In this document: positions 43,749 to 51,633 of the stretch, piece after piece
How the letters are laid out: each line of letters begins with the position of its first letter
Numbering within the stretch: the stretch's first letter is position 1
NCBI GenBank assembly: GCA_017744935.1
Contig: JAGIAI010000001.1
Coordinates: forward strand, 1 to 64,000
DNA: 64,000 bases
Reading direction: 5' to 3'
Source: Variovorax sp.
Lineage (GTDB): Bacteria; Pseudomonadota; Gammaproteobacteria; Burkholderiales; Burkholderiaceae_C
Translations under genes and position numbers: made by a program
The notes under the pieces: generated by a model
The model's database searches: none
What the model was told of the DNA's origin: nothing
The model's input: only the letters and a program-made list of their open reading frames with translations

Positions 43749-44555
43749 ATGCTTCCTCCTGTCATCTTTTCGCACGGCAACAGCTTTCCGGCGAGCACTT
43801 ATCGAGTGATGCTCGACAGCTTGCGCAACCGCGGCTTCGACATCGATGCGATCGAGAAATTCGGGCATGACCCGAAGTACCCGGTCACAGACAACTGGCC
43901 GCATCTTGTGGAACAACTGGCCGACTTCACGCGCGCGCGGACCAGGAAGCTTGGCGGACCGGTGTTCCTTGTCGGGCATTCGCTCGGCGGATTCCTGAGC
44001 CTGATGTGCGCGGCGCAACATCCCGAACTCGCGCGCGGCGTGGTGCTGATCGACTCGCCGATCATCGGCGGCTGGCGGGCCGGCACCATCAACCTCATGA
44101 AGCGCACGCCGCTCATGAAGAGCGTCTCGCCCGGCGTGATCAGCCGTAAGCGCAAGAACACGTGGGAACACCGCGACGCCGTGTTCGAGCACTTCCGCAG
44201 CAAGAAGGCCTTCGCGAAATGGGACGAGCGCGTGCTGCGCGACTACATCGAGCACGGCACCTTCGACGCCGAGGACTCACGCACGCTGAGCTTCGATCGC
44301 GATGTGGAAACCGCGATCTACAACACCCTGCCGCACAACCTCAGCACTCTCTTGCGCGAGCATCCATTGAAGTGCCCCGCCGCCTTCATCGGTGGCCGCC
44401 AGTCGGTCGAGATGCGCCGCGTCGGCATGACGATGACCCAGCAGGTCACCAGGGGCCGGATCACGATGCTCGACGGCAGCCACCTCTTCCCGATGGAAAA
44501 GCCCATCGCCACCGCGGCGGCCGTCGAGGCGTCGCTCAGGAATCTGCTCGGCTGA
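43749..44555 (+). CDS. alpha/beta hydrolase
   Basis: 268 residues, soluble. The oxyanion region is IFSHGNSFPASTYR near the N-terminus, the nucleophile elbow is GHSLGG with S78, the acid is likely near residue 195, and the catalytic histidine is in DGSHLFPME (about 246). The HGNSFPAS opening resembles a group of uncharacterised esterases. Substrate unknown. The gene is flanked by two repeat copies in inverted orientation, one before it (copy 3) and one after it (copy 4), which suggests either independent 3' elements of the neighbours or a small rearranged block. Confidence 0.87.
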   Translation: MLPPVIFSHGNSFPASTYRVMLDSLRNRGFDIDAIEKFGHDPKYPVTDNWPHLVEQLADFTRARTRKLGGPVFLVGHSLGGFLSLMCAAQHPELARGVVLIDSPIIGGWRAGTINLMKRTPLMKSVSPGVISRKRKNTWEHRDAVFEHFRSKKAFAKWDERVLRDYIEHGTFDAEDSRTLSFDRDVETAIYNTLPHNLSTLLREHPLKCPAAFIGGRQSVEMRRVGMTMTQQVTRGRITMLDGSHLFPMEKPIATAAAVEASLRNLLG

Positions 44556-44577
44556 CGGGCCGGCCGACCCGCTCGTA

Positions 44578-44675
44578 CCAGAAATACCGCGGAACCGGCT
44601 TAGCCGGGCCGCTGGTATTGGCCCCGGTAGGGGGTTGGCGAAGCGACACGAAGTGCGCGAAGCCTGGGGGCGAGC
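44578..44675 (-). repeat. structured intergenic repeat, copy 4
   Basis: On the minus strand it begins directly at the uppP stop codon. P1 is GCG-CAC/GTG-U-CGC closed by GGC/GCC around a TTC/TTC internal loop, P2 is CCCC/GGGG, and P3 has outer arms AATACC/GGTATT and inner CCGGC-TAA-GCCGG. It is convergent with the hydrolase gene, which ends 22 bp away. Confidence 0.85.
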
Positions 44676-45500
44676 CTAGTCCGCCCAGACGACCAGCCCG
44701 CTCCACGCCGTCGCCAGCACCACGATGCCAAAGGCAATCCGATACCACGCAAAGGGGATGAAGTCGTGCGTGCTGATGTAGCGCAACAGCCAGCGGACGC
44801 AAAGCCAGGCACTCACGAAAGAGAACACAAGCCCTACCGCGAACAGCGGGATGTCTGCCGCGGACAGCAGCGCGCGTTCCTTGTAGAGGCTGTAGACGGC
44901 CGCACCGATCAACGTCGGAATGGCGAGGAAGAAGGAGAAATCGGTCGCCGCCTTGCGCGACAACCCGAGAAGCATGCCGCCGATGATGGTCGAGCCGCTT
45001 CGGCTGGTGCCCGGGATCATCGCGAAGCACTGCACGAGCCCGACCTTCAGCGCGTCCCAGGGCGTCATGTCGTCCACGTGCTCGATGCGCACCGAGCCCG
45101 GCGGGCGCTTCTCGGCCCACAGGATGATGAAGCCGCCGATGATGAAGGTGCTCGCCACCACGACCGGGATGAAAAGGTGCGCCTTGATCGCCTTGCCGAA
45201 CAACAGCCCGAGCACCACCGCCGGCAGGAAGGCGATCAGCACGTTGAGTGCGAAGCGCCGCGCCTTGGGCTGGCGCGGCAGCGCGACGATGGTCGAATGG
45301 ATCTTTTGCCAGTAGACGAGGATGACCGCGAAGATCGCGCCGGTCTGGATCGCGATATCGAAGACCTTCGCCTTGTCGTCGTCGAAGCCGAGCAGCGAGC
45401 CCGCGAGGATGAGATGGCCGGTCGATGAGATGGGAAGAAATTCGGTCAGCCCCTCGACGATGCCCATGATGGCGGCCTTGACCAGCAAAACGATATCCAC
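44676..45500 (-). CDS. uppP: undecaprenyl-diphosphatase UppP/BacA
   Basis: 274 residues with about eight membrane segments. Catalytic motifs are [20 protein letters not shown] (about residues 13-32) and [17 protein letters not shown] (about 170-186), the E-rich and GTSRSG signatures of BacA. The enzyme removes the terminal phosphate from undecaprenyl diphosphate so the lipid carrier can be reused for cell-wall synthesis. The start is a GTG with AAGGAG 6 nt upstream. It is monocistronic. Repeat copy 4 directly follows its stop. Confidence 0.94.
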   Translation of the reverse strand: MDIVLLVKAAIMGIVEGLTEFLPISSTGHLILAGSLLGFDDDKAKVFDIAIQTGAIFAVILVYWQKIHSTIVALPRQPKARRFALNVLIAFLPAVVLGLLFGKAIKAHLFIPVVVASTFIIGGFIILWAEKRPPGSVRIEHVDDMTPWDALKVGLVQCFAMIPGTSRSGSTIIGGMLLGLSRKAATDFSFFLAIPTLIGAAVYSLYKERALLSAADIPLFAVGLVFSFVSAWLCVRWLLRYISTHDFIPFAWYRIAFGIVVLATAWSGLVVWAD

Positions 45501-45558
45501 GCGCGCTCCTTGAAAGAGCGTCGATTATCGCGATGGAAGAAGTCAGGTGTGACTCAGA

Positions 45559-46236
45559 TCAGCACCGCGAGATGACACGGACTGCGGCTTCGCAGTGGTC
45601 TTGGAAGCCCATGCGCCGGTACAGCCGGTGGGCGCTGTCGTTGTCGCGCATGACGTGGAGGAACGGCGTTTCGCCACGCTGCAACTGGCTGCGGATCAGC
45701 TTTTCCATCAACCGGCGGGCGAGCCCGCGTCCCTGGAAGTCCGGGTGCGTGCACACGCCGCTGATCTCATGCAGCGAGCCGGCGTGCATGCGTTCACCGG
45801 TCATGGCGATCAGGCGGCCATCTTCGAAGCAGCCGAAATACTCGCCCAGTTCGGGCGTGCGCGGCCCGAAGGGTCCGGGCCGGGTCAGGGTTGCGAGTTC
45901 GACCGCCTGCGCGGCATGCTCCGGCCGCAGAGGCACGGCGTCCAGCGCGGAATCGTCGGCCGGCATGGCGCCGCCCCAGACCATCCGGTACATGGTGGCA
46001 TCCACATCGATGTTCCACCCTGCGGGTGCGACACCGGTCCAGTCCATGCAATAGACCGCTTCGCCGGGCTCGCAGAGCAGCGCGAGTGCATCGAAATCGG
46101 GATGCCGCGTGTCCGCGAAGCCGGCGATCGGCGAGAAGCCCGGCGCGTAGCGCCGCGCGCGGTCATTGCCGGTCGCGAACTTCGCGTGAGCCCCCGAGAG
46201 CGCGCTCCAGGCGATGTTATCGAGGAGCTGGTTCAT
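45559..46236 (-). CDS. GNAT-family N-acetyltransferase
   Basis: 225 residues. The GNAT core is in the C-terminal half (about 95-215), with the acetyl-CoA loop GVCTHPDFQGRGLARRLMEKL (Q/R-x-x-G-x-G/A type) and the C-terminal FLHVMRDNDSAHRLYRRMGF. The first about 90 residues are a less conserved lead domain. It transfers an acetyl group to an unknown amine or amino-acid-like acceptor. Its start overlaps the stop of the racemase-like gene by ATGA, so the pair is co-translated and may act on the same amino-acid derivative. Confidence 0.85.
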   Translation of the reverse strand: MNQLLDNIAWSALSGAHAKFATGNDRARRYAPGFSPIAGFADTRHPDFDALALLCEPGEAVYCMDWTGVAPAGWNIDVDATMYRMVWGGAMPADDSALDAVPLRPEHAAQAVELATLTRPGPFGPRTPELGEYFGCFEDGRLIAMTGERMHAGSLHEISGVCTHPDFQGRGLARRLMEKLIRSQLQRGETPFLHVMRDNDSAHRLYRRMGFQDHCEAAVRVISRC

Positions 46237-46874
46237 GCTGATGCGCGCTCGCGCAATGCCCGCACAGCGCTGTCCACGGTCGTCATCACGGACAGTCCCG
46301 ATGCGTCCTCACAGGCGGCCCGAGCACGCGCCATGCTGAATTGGGCCAGTGCGATACGCGCGCAGCCGCGTTCCTTCAGGGCCCTGGCCTGCGCAGCGAC
46401 AAGCTCGTCGTGCTGCCGTACATCGCCGCGATTCAGTGCCTCCATCGCACCGGCAGCAAGCGCGGTCACCAGTTCCACGCTGTCCGGAAACTCCGACGGC
46501 ATCGAATCCAACGTCGGCTGAAAGGTGGCGATCAACCCGAGTCGGCCCGTTCCTGCCGCAGCCTCTGCCACCATGGCCTCGTTCGGCTTGAGCACCGGAA
46601 TCCCGGCATGCCGCCGCGCGACGGCCTCGATGCACGATCCGAACGCCGAGCAGGTAAACAGGATGCCGTTCGCGCCGGCATCCACCACGTATTGCCCGAG
46701 CCGCAGGAAGCGCTCATGCATCGCCGCGTCGAGGCCGCCGGCGCGCACGAGGTCGGCGGAAAGGCTGTCATCCATGAGGTTCATGCGAACGGCCTCGGGC
46801 CAGTCGCGTTCGAACGCCTGGTTGATTGGCGCGATCGAATGGCTCAGGGCGTGGATCAGTGCGATGCGTGTCAT
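46233..46874 (-). CDS. Asp/Glu/hydantoin racemase-family protein, second catalytic Cys missing
   Basis: 213 residues. The first family cysteine is present in ILFTCSAFGS (C75). The position of the second catalytic cysteine reads RIALAQFSMA, so no thiol is available there, and classical two-base racemisation is unlikely. Related proteins of this type are maleate isomerase-like or uncharacterised. It is the first gene of a pair with the GNAT gene (ATGA overlap). It is convergent in order with the efflux operon, whose last gene ends 14 bp upstream on the same strand, so read-through is possible. Confidence 0.82.
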   Translation of the reverse strand: MTRIALIHALSHSIAPINQAFERDWPEAVRMNLMDDSLSADLVRAGGLDAAMHERFLRLGQYVVDAGANGILFTCSAFGSCIEAVARRHAGIPVLKPNEAMVAEAAAGTGRLGLIATFQPTLDSMPSEFPDSVELVTALAAGAMEALNRGDVRQHDELVAAQARALKERGCARIALAQFSMARARAACEDASGLSVMTTVDSAVRALRERASA

Positions 46875-46888
46875 GCCCCGAGCGTAGC

Positions 46889-48364
46889 TCAGGAGCCGCT
46901 GCTCGCGACAGGCTGGACGGCGTCCTGCATCCAGTCGGCATGCCATCCGCCGCCGAGCGACTGGATCAGCGCCACCGCCGCGGTCTGCCGGCCGACCTGC
47001 ACTTGCAGCAGCGTGCGCCGCGCATTGAGCGCCGACACCTGTGCCACGACGACGCTGGTGTAGTCGATGGTGCCTGCGCGATAGCGATTGAGGAACTGCT
47101 CCTCGGTCCGGTCCGCGGCGGCCGACGCCTGGCGGCGCATGGTTTCCTGCTCGGCCAGGCTGGCACCGGCGGTGAGCTGGTCCTCGACGTTCTGGAACGC
47201 GGTCAGCACCGTCTGGCGATAGCGCGCGACGGATGCCTCGTGGCTCGCCTTGGCCGCATCGACGCTCGCGCCGATGGCGCCCGCATCGAACACGACCTGC
47301 GCCACCGACAACCCGAGCGACCACAGCGTATTCGAGGCGTTGAAGAGATCCCCCACGCGCGTCGCGCTGCTGGTGACGGCGCCGCTGAGCGTGAAGCTCG
47401 GGTAGTAGGCCGATCGCGCGATGCCGATCTGCGCGTTGGCAGCGGCGACGTCGCGCTCGGCGGCCGCAATGTCCGGACGGCGCTGAAGCAGCAGCGTCGG
47501 CACGCCGGCTGGAATACCCGGCACCACCGGCTTCCAGTCGGCGGCAGGCAACGAGAACTCCGCCGGCGCCGCGCCGATCAGCACTGCGATCGCGTGCTCC
47601 AGCGTGTCTCGGGTGCGCTTGAGCGCCACGCGTTCCGCCCGGGTCGTGACCAGCAGCGTTTCGGCCTGCAGCACATCGCTTTGCGCCGCGATGCTGGCCT
47701 CGTAGCGGTTGCGCGTGATCTGCAGGCTTCTTTCGTAGCCTTCGAGCGTGATGTCAAGGATGCGCAGTTCGGCATCGGCCTCCCGCAGCGAGAAGTAGTT
47801 GGTCGCGAGATCGCCGATGGCGGACAGGCGCGCCAGCGCCAGGTCGGCCTCGCTCGCCTGCGCGTTCGCCTGCGCACTGTCGACCGCCTTGCGCAAGCGT
47901 CCCCACACGTCCGGTGCCCAGTCGGCGTTGAGCGAAGCGGCCATCGCGTTCGACGGCGAGGCGTTGCGGGCACCGCTGCGGCGCGCGCTGCCGTCGACCG
48001 TGACGCTTGGGAACAGAGCTGCACGCTGGCCGCGCACCAGCGCCTGCGCCTGCGAGTAGTTGGCGACGGCGGCTGCGATGTTCTGGTTCGAGACCTGAAC
48101 GCGACCCGCCAGGTCGTCGAGGGTCGGGTCGCCGAAGAGCTTCCACCATTCACCGCGATCCAGCGCATCCGCGGGCGCGGCAGGTAGCCATCCCTCGGCG
48201 GCAGGTGCGGACTTCCAGACCGGGGGATTTGCGGTTGCCGGCTGGACGTATTCAGGGCCGACCGCGCATCCGGCCAGCGCGGCAATCAAGGCCAGGGTCA
48301 TCGCCGTTCGCGCGAGCGCTCGCGGGGGCTTGCGGGAGATCAATGGATTCGAAGCACTCATCAT
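46889..48364 (-). CDS. RND efflux outer-membrane lipoprotein, NodT/OprM family
   Basis: 491 residues. The lipoprotein signal is LALIAALAGCAVGPEY with the lipobox LAGC (about residues 29-32). Two outer-membrane efflux protein repeats follow (about 65-260 and 270-470), including QAQALVRGQRAALFPSV and RRPDIAAAERDVAAANAQIG. It forms the trimeric outer channel of the pump. The start overlaps the RND gene stop. It is the fourth gene of a MuxABC-OpmB/MdtABC-like operon. Confidence 0.94.
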   Translation of the reverse strand: MMSASNPLISRKPPRALARTAMTLALIAALAGCAVGPEYVQPATANPPVWKSAPAAEGWLPAAPADALDRGEWWKLFGDPTLDDLAGRVQVSNQNIAAAVANYSQAQALVRGQRAALFPSVTVDGSARRSGARNASPSNAMAASLNADWAPDVWGRLRKAVDSAQANAQASEADLALARLSAIGDLATNYFSLREADAELRILDITLEGYERSLQITRNRYEASIAAQSDVLQAETLLVTTRAERVALKRTRDTLEHAIAVLIGAAPAEFSLPAADWKPVVPGIPAGVPTLLLQRRPDIAAAERDVAAANAQIGIARSAYYPSFTLSGAVTSSATRVGDLFNASNTLWSLGLSVAQVVFDAGAIGASVDAAKASHEASVARYRQTVLTAFQNVEDQLTAGASLAEQETMRRQASAAADRTEEQFLNRYRAGTIDYTSVVVAQVSALNARRTLLQVQVGRQTAAVALIQSLGGGWHADWMQDAVQPVASSGS

Positions 48365-51300
48365 GTCGGTTTCACGTCGGCGGCGCGGCTCAGGTTTCTT
48401 TCGTTGGACGTGCGGCGCCGCAGCTTGTCCAGCAACACATACACCACCGGCGTGGTCAGCAGCGTCAGCATCTGGCTCGCGATCAGGCCGCCGATGATCG
48501 CCACGCCCAGCGGCTGGCGCAGCTCGGCGCCCAGTCCGAAGCCGATCGCGAGCGGCAGCGCACCGAGCGCTGCGGCAAGCGTGGTCATCAGGATCGGGCG
48601 GAAACGCAGCAGGCAGGCCTCGCGCACTGCCTGCGTGGCGGTCAGGCCGCGCGCACGCTCGGCTTCGAGCGCGAAGTCGATGATCAGGATCGCGTTCTTC
48701 TTCACGATGCCGATCAGCAGAAACACGCCGATCAGCGCGATGATGGAAAACTCCATGCGGAACAGCAGCAGTGCCAGCACCGCGCCGACACCGGCCGAAG
48801 GCAGCGTGGTCAGCACCGTGATCGGATGGACGAGGCTCTCGTAGAGCACGCCGAGCACGATGTAGATCACCACGAGCGCCGCGATGATCAGAAACCACTG
48901 CTGCCCCTGTGACTGCTGGGCCGCAAGCGCCGTGCCCTGGAAGCTGCCGCGAACGTTGACCGGCATCGCGATGTCGGCCTCGGCCTGCGCGACGACGCGT
49001 TTCGCGTCGCTCAGGCTCACGCCGTCGGCGAGGCTGAACGAGACGGTGCTCGCGAGTTCGGTGTCCTGGTGGTCGATCGAGGTCGGCACCGCGCGCTCCT
49101 TGAACTTTGAGAACGCCGAGAGCGGCACCATCAGCGTGGTGTCCGTCGCGATCTGCTGGCCGGTGGATGCGGTACGGGAAGACGGATTGGCCGATACGAC
49201 GGTGGATGTGCCGGTGGTCGTGTCCTTGTTGTCCTCGACAGAACTCACGATGGTCGCGCCGCTCGCGTTGGTGGTGGCGGCCAGGGTCGAGGGCACGTAG
49301 AGGTCGCGAAGCACGATCGGCGAGCGCTGGAAGCGCGGCGCCCACTCCATGATCACCGAGTACTGATTGAGCTCGTCATAGATGGTCGCGACCGATCGCT
49401 GCCCATAGGCGTTGTAGAGCGCCGCATTGACCGCGGCCGAATTGATACCCAGGCGCGCGGCAGCGTCCCGGTCGACTTCTACATAGGTCTCGACGCCGTT
49501 GTCGGCATCGTCGCTGTCGACGTCGGTCAGCGCGGTTTCCTGCCGCAGGCGGTCGGCAAGCTTGGTCGACCATGCGCGCAGGTCATTGAGGTTGTCGCTC
49601 TTGAGCGTGTACTGGTAGGTCGAGTTGCTCGACCTGCCGCCCATGCGCAGATCCTGCACCGGGCTCAGGAACACGCGCAGGCCAGTGAGCTGGTTGAGCT
49701 GCGGACGCAGGCGATCGATCACCGCCTGTGTGCGATCCGCGCGCTGCGACACCGGCTTGAGGTTGACGAACATGAAGCCGCCACCCGCACGCCCGCCGCC
49801 CGAGAACCCGACGACCGTATCGACCGCCGGATCCTTGCGGATGATGTCCACCGCCTGCCTGAGCTTCTCGGCGATCGCGGCCGACGAGATGCTCTGGTCG
49901 GCGCGCAGGCCGGCATTGAGCTGACCGTTGTCCTGCTGCGGGAAATAGCCCTTCGGAATCGCATTGAAGAGGTAAACGTTGAGCGCGATCACGGCAAGCA
50001 GAACCGCAATCACCACACCTTTGCTCGCCAGCGCCCAGTCGAGGCTGTGGGCGTAGGCGACCAGCGTGCGGTTCCACGCGCTCTCCGTGATTCGGATGAA
50101 GAAGCTGCGCACCTTGCCGGGCTTCTTGCCGCCCTCTTCCGCCTCGCTGCGCAGCAGCATGGCGCACAGCATCGGCGTGGTGGTGAGCGAGATCACCAGC
50201 GAGATCAGCACCGAGACCGACAACGTGACCGCGAACTCGCGGAACAGCCGGCCCACCTGCCCGCCCATGAAGAGCAGCGGGATGAACACCGCCACCAGCG
50301 ACAGGCTGATCGACAGCACGGTAAAGCCGACTTCGCGCGCCCCGCGCAGCGCGGCCTCCACGCGGTTCATGCCCGCTTCCACGTGGCGCATGGTGTTCTC
50401 GAGTACGACGATCGCATCGTCGACCACGAAGCCGGTCGCCACCGTGAGCGCCATCAGGCTCAGGTTGTTCAGGCTGTAGCCCAGCAGGTACATCACGCCG
50501 AAGGTGCCCAGCAGCGACACCACGGTCGCCACCGCCGGCACGATGGTCGCGCGCGCCTTGCGCAGGAAAAGGCCCACCACCAGCACCACCAGCGCGACGG
50601 AGATCAACAGCGTGGTCTCGATCTCGTGCAGCGAGGCGCGGATGGAGTTGGTGCGATCCGAGGCGACCTCGATGTTGATGTCCTGCGGCAGCTGCTCGCG
50701 AAGCTCGGGAAGCAGGTTGCGCACGCCATCCACCGTCTCGATGATGTTGGCGCCGGGCGCCTGGGTCACCAGCACGATCACCGCCGGTTCGCCGTTGAAG
50801 AGGCCCAGCGTGCGGGTGTTCTCGACGCCGTCGATCACCCGCGCCACGTCGCTGAGACGCACCGCCGCGTTGTTGCGCCAGGCGATCACCAGGTCGCGAT
50901 AGTCGACCGCCTTCCGTCCCGGTGCGGGTGTGTAGATCTGCAGCTTGCGATCTGCGCTCTCGATCGCGCCCTTGGGCCGGTTGGCGTTGTTGGCCTGGAT
51001 CGCCGCACGCACATCCTCGGTGCTGATGCCGAACTTGTTGAGCGCGAAGGGCTCCAGTTCCACCCGCACCGCTGGCAGAGAGCCGCCGCCGATCTCGACC
51101 TCGCCAACGCCTTCCACCTGCGAGAGGCGCTGGCTGACGATGTTCGAGACCTCTTCGTAGATCTGGCCAGGCGTGCGCGTCTTCGAGGTGAGCGCGAGGA
51201 TCATCACCGGCGCCGACGCCGGGTTGCGCTTGCGGTACGTCGGGTTGCTGCGCAGAGTCGCCGGAAGATCGACGCGGGCGGCGTTGATCGCGGCCTGCAC

Positions 51301-51621
51301 TTCGCGCGCGGCGCTGTCGATGTTGCGGCTCAGGTCGAACTGCAGCGTGACGCGTGCCGAGCCCTGCGAACTCGTGGATGTGAGTTCGTTGACGCCCGGG
51401 ATGATGCCCAGTCGCCGCTCCAGCGGCGTTGCGACGCTGGAGGCCATCGTGTCGGGGCTCGCGCCTGCGAGGCTGGCCTGCACCGAAATCGTCGGGTAGT
51501 CGACCTGCGGCAGCGGTGAGACGGGCAGCACCAGGAAGCCGATGATGCCGGCCAGCGCGATGCCGATGGTCAGCAGCACCGTGGCCACCGGGCGCTGGAC
51601 GAAAGGCCTGGAAAGGTTCAT
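48361..51621 (-). CDS. mdtC: RND efflux transporter subunit, MdtC/MuxC-like, with periplasmic insertion
   Basis: 1086 residues, longer than the about 1025 of E. coli MdtC. Twelve membrane segments flank two large periplasmic loops. The proton-relay aspartates lie in [21 protein letters not shown] (about residue 402). The extra length is a Ser/Thr/Asn-rich stretch at about residues 775-835 (YVPSTLAATTNASG through TDTTLMVPL) that replaces a short loop in the family. With its MdtB-like partner it forms a heterotrimeric drug/proton antiporter. It lies 12 bp downstream of that gene and overlaps the outer-membrane channel gene. Confidence 0.93.
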   Translation of the reverse strand: MNLSRPFVQRPVATVLLTIGIALAGIIGFLVLPVSPLPQVDYPTISVQASLAGASPDTMASSVATPLERRLGIIPGVNELTSTSSQGSARVTLQFDLSRNIDSAAREVQAAINAARVDLPATLRSNPTYRKRNPASAPVMILALTSKTRTPGQIYEEVSNIVSQRLSQVEGVGEVEIGGGSLPAVRVELEPFALNKFGISTEDVRAAIQANNANRPKGAIESADRKLQIYTPAPGRKAVDYRDLVIAWRNNAAVRLSDVARVIDGVENTRTLGLFNGEPAVIVLVTQAPGANIIETVDGVRNLLPELREQLPQDINIEVASDRTNSIRASLHEIETTLLISVALVVLVVGLFLRKARATIVPAVATVVSLLGTFGVMYLLGYSLNNLSLMALTVATGFVVDDAIVVLENTMRHVEAGMNRVEAALRGAREVGFTVLSISLSLVAVFIPLLFMGGQVGRLFREFAVTLSVSVLISLVISLTTTPMLCAMLLRSEAEEGGKKPGKVRSFFIRITESAWNRTLVAYAHSLDWALASKGVVIAVLLAVIALNVYLFNAIPKGYFPQQDNGQLNAGLRADQSISSAAIAEKLRQAVDIIRKDPAVDTVVGFSGGGRAGGGFMFVNLKPVSQRADRTQAVIDRLRPQLNQLTGLRVFLSPVQDLRMGGRSSNSTYQYTLKSDNLNDLRAWSTKLADRLRQETALTDVDSDDADNGVETYVEVDRDAAARLGINSAAVNAALYNAYGQRSVATIYDELNQYSVIMEWAPRFQRSPIVLRDLYVPSTLAATTNASGATIVSSVEDNKDTTTGTSTVVSANPSSRTASTGQQIATDTTLMVPLSAFSKFKERAVPTSIDHQDTELASTVSFSLADGVSLSDAKRVVAQAEADIAMPVNVRGSFQGTALAAQQSQGQQWFLIIAALVVIYIVLGVLYESLVHPITVLTTLPSAGVGAVLALLLFRMEFSIIALIGVFLLIGIVKKNAILIIDFALEAERARGLTATQAVREACLLRFRPILMTTLAAALGALPLAIGFGLGAELRQPLGVAIIGGLIASQMLTLLTTPVVYVLLDKLRRRTSNERNLSRAADVKPT

Positions 51622-51633
51622 GTCCGGCCCCGG

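Noticed and set aside
43606..44675. Repeats as miniature inverted-repeat transposons
   Set aside because: No target-site duplications or long terminal inverted repeats were visible, and the constant orientation after stop codons argues against random insertion. Not excluded absolutely.
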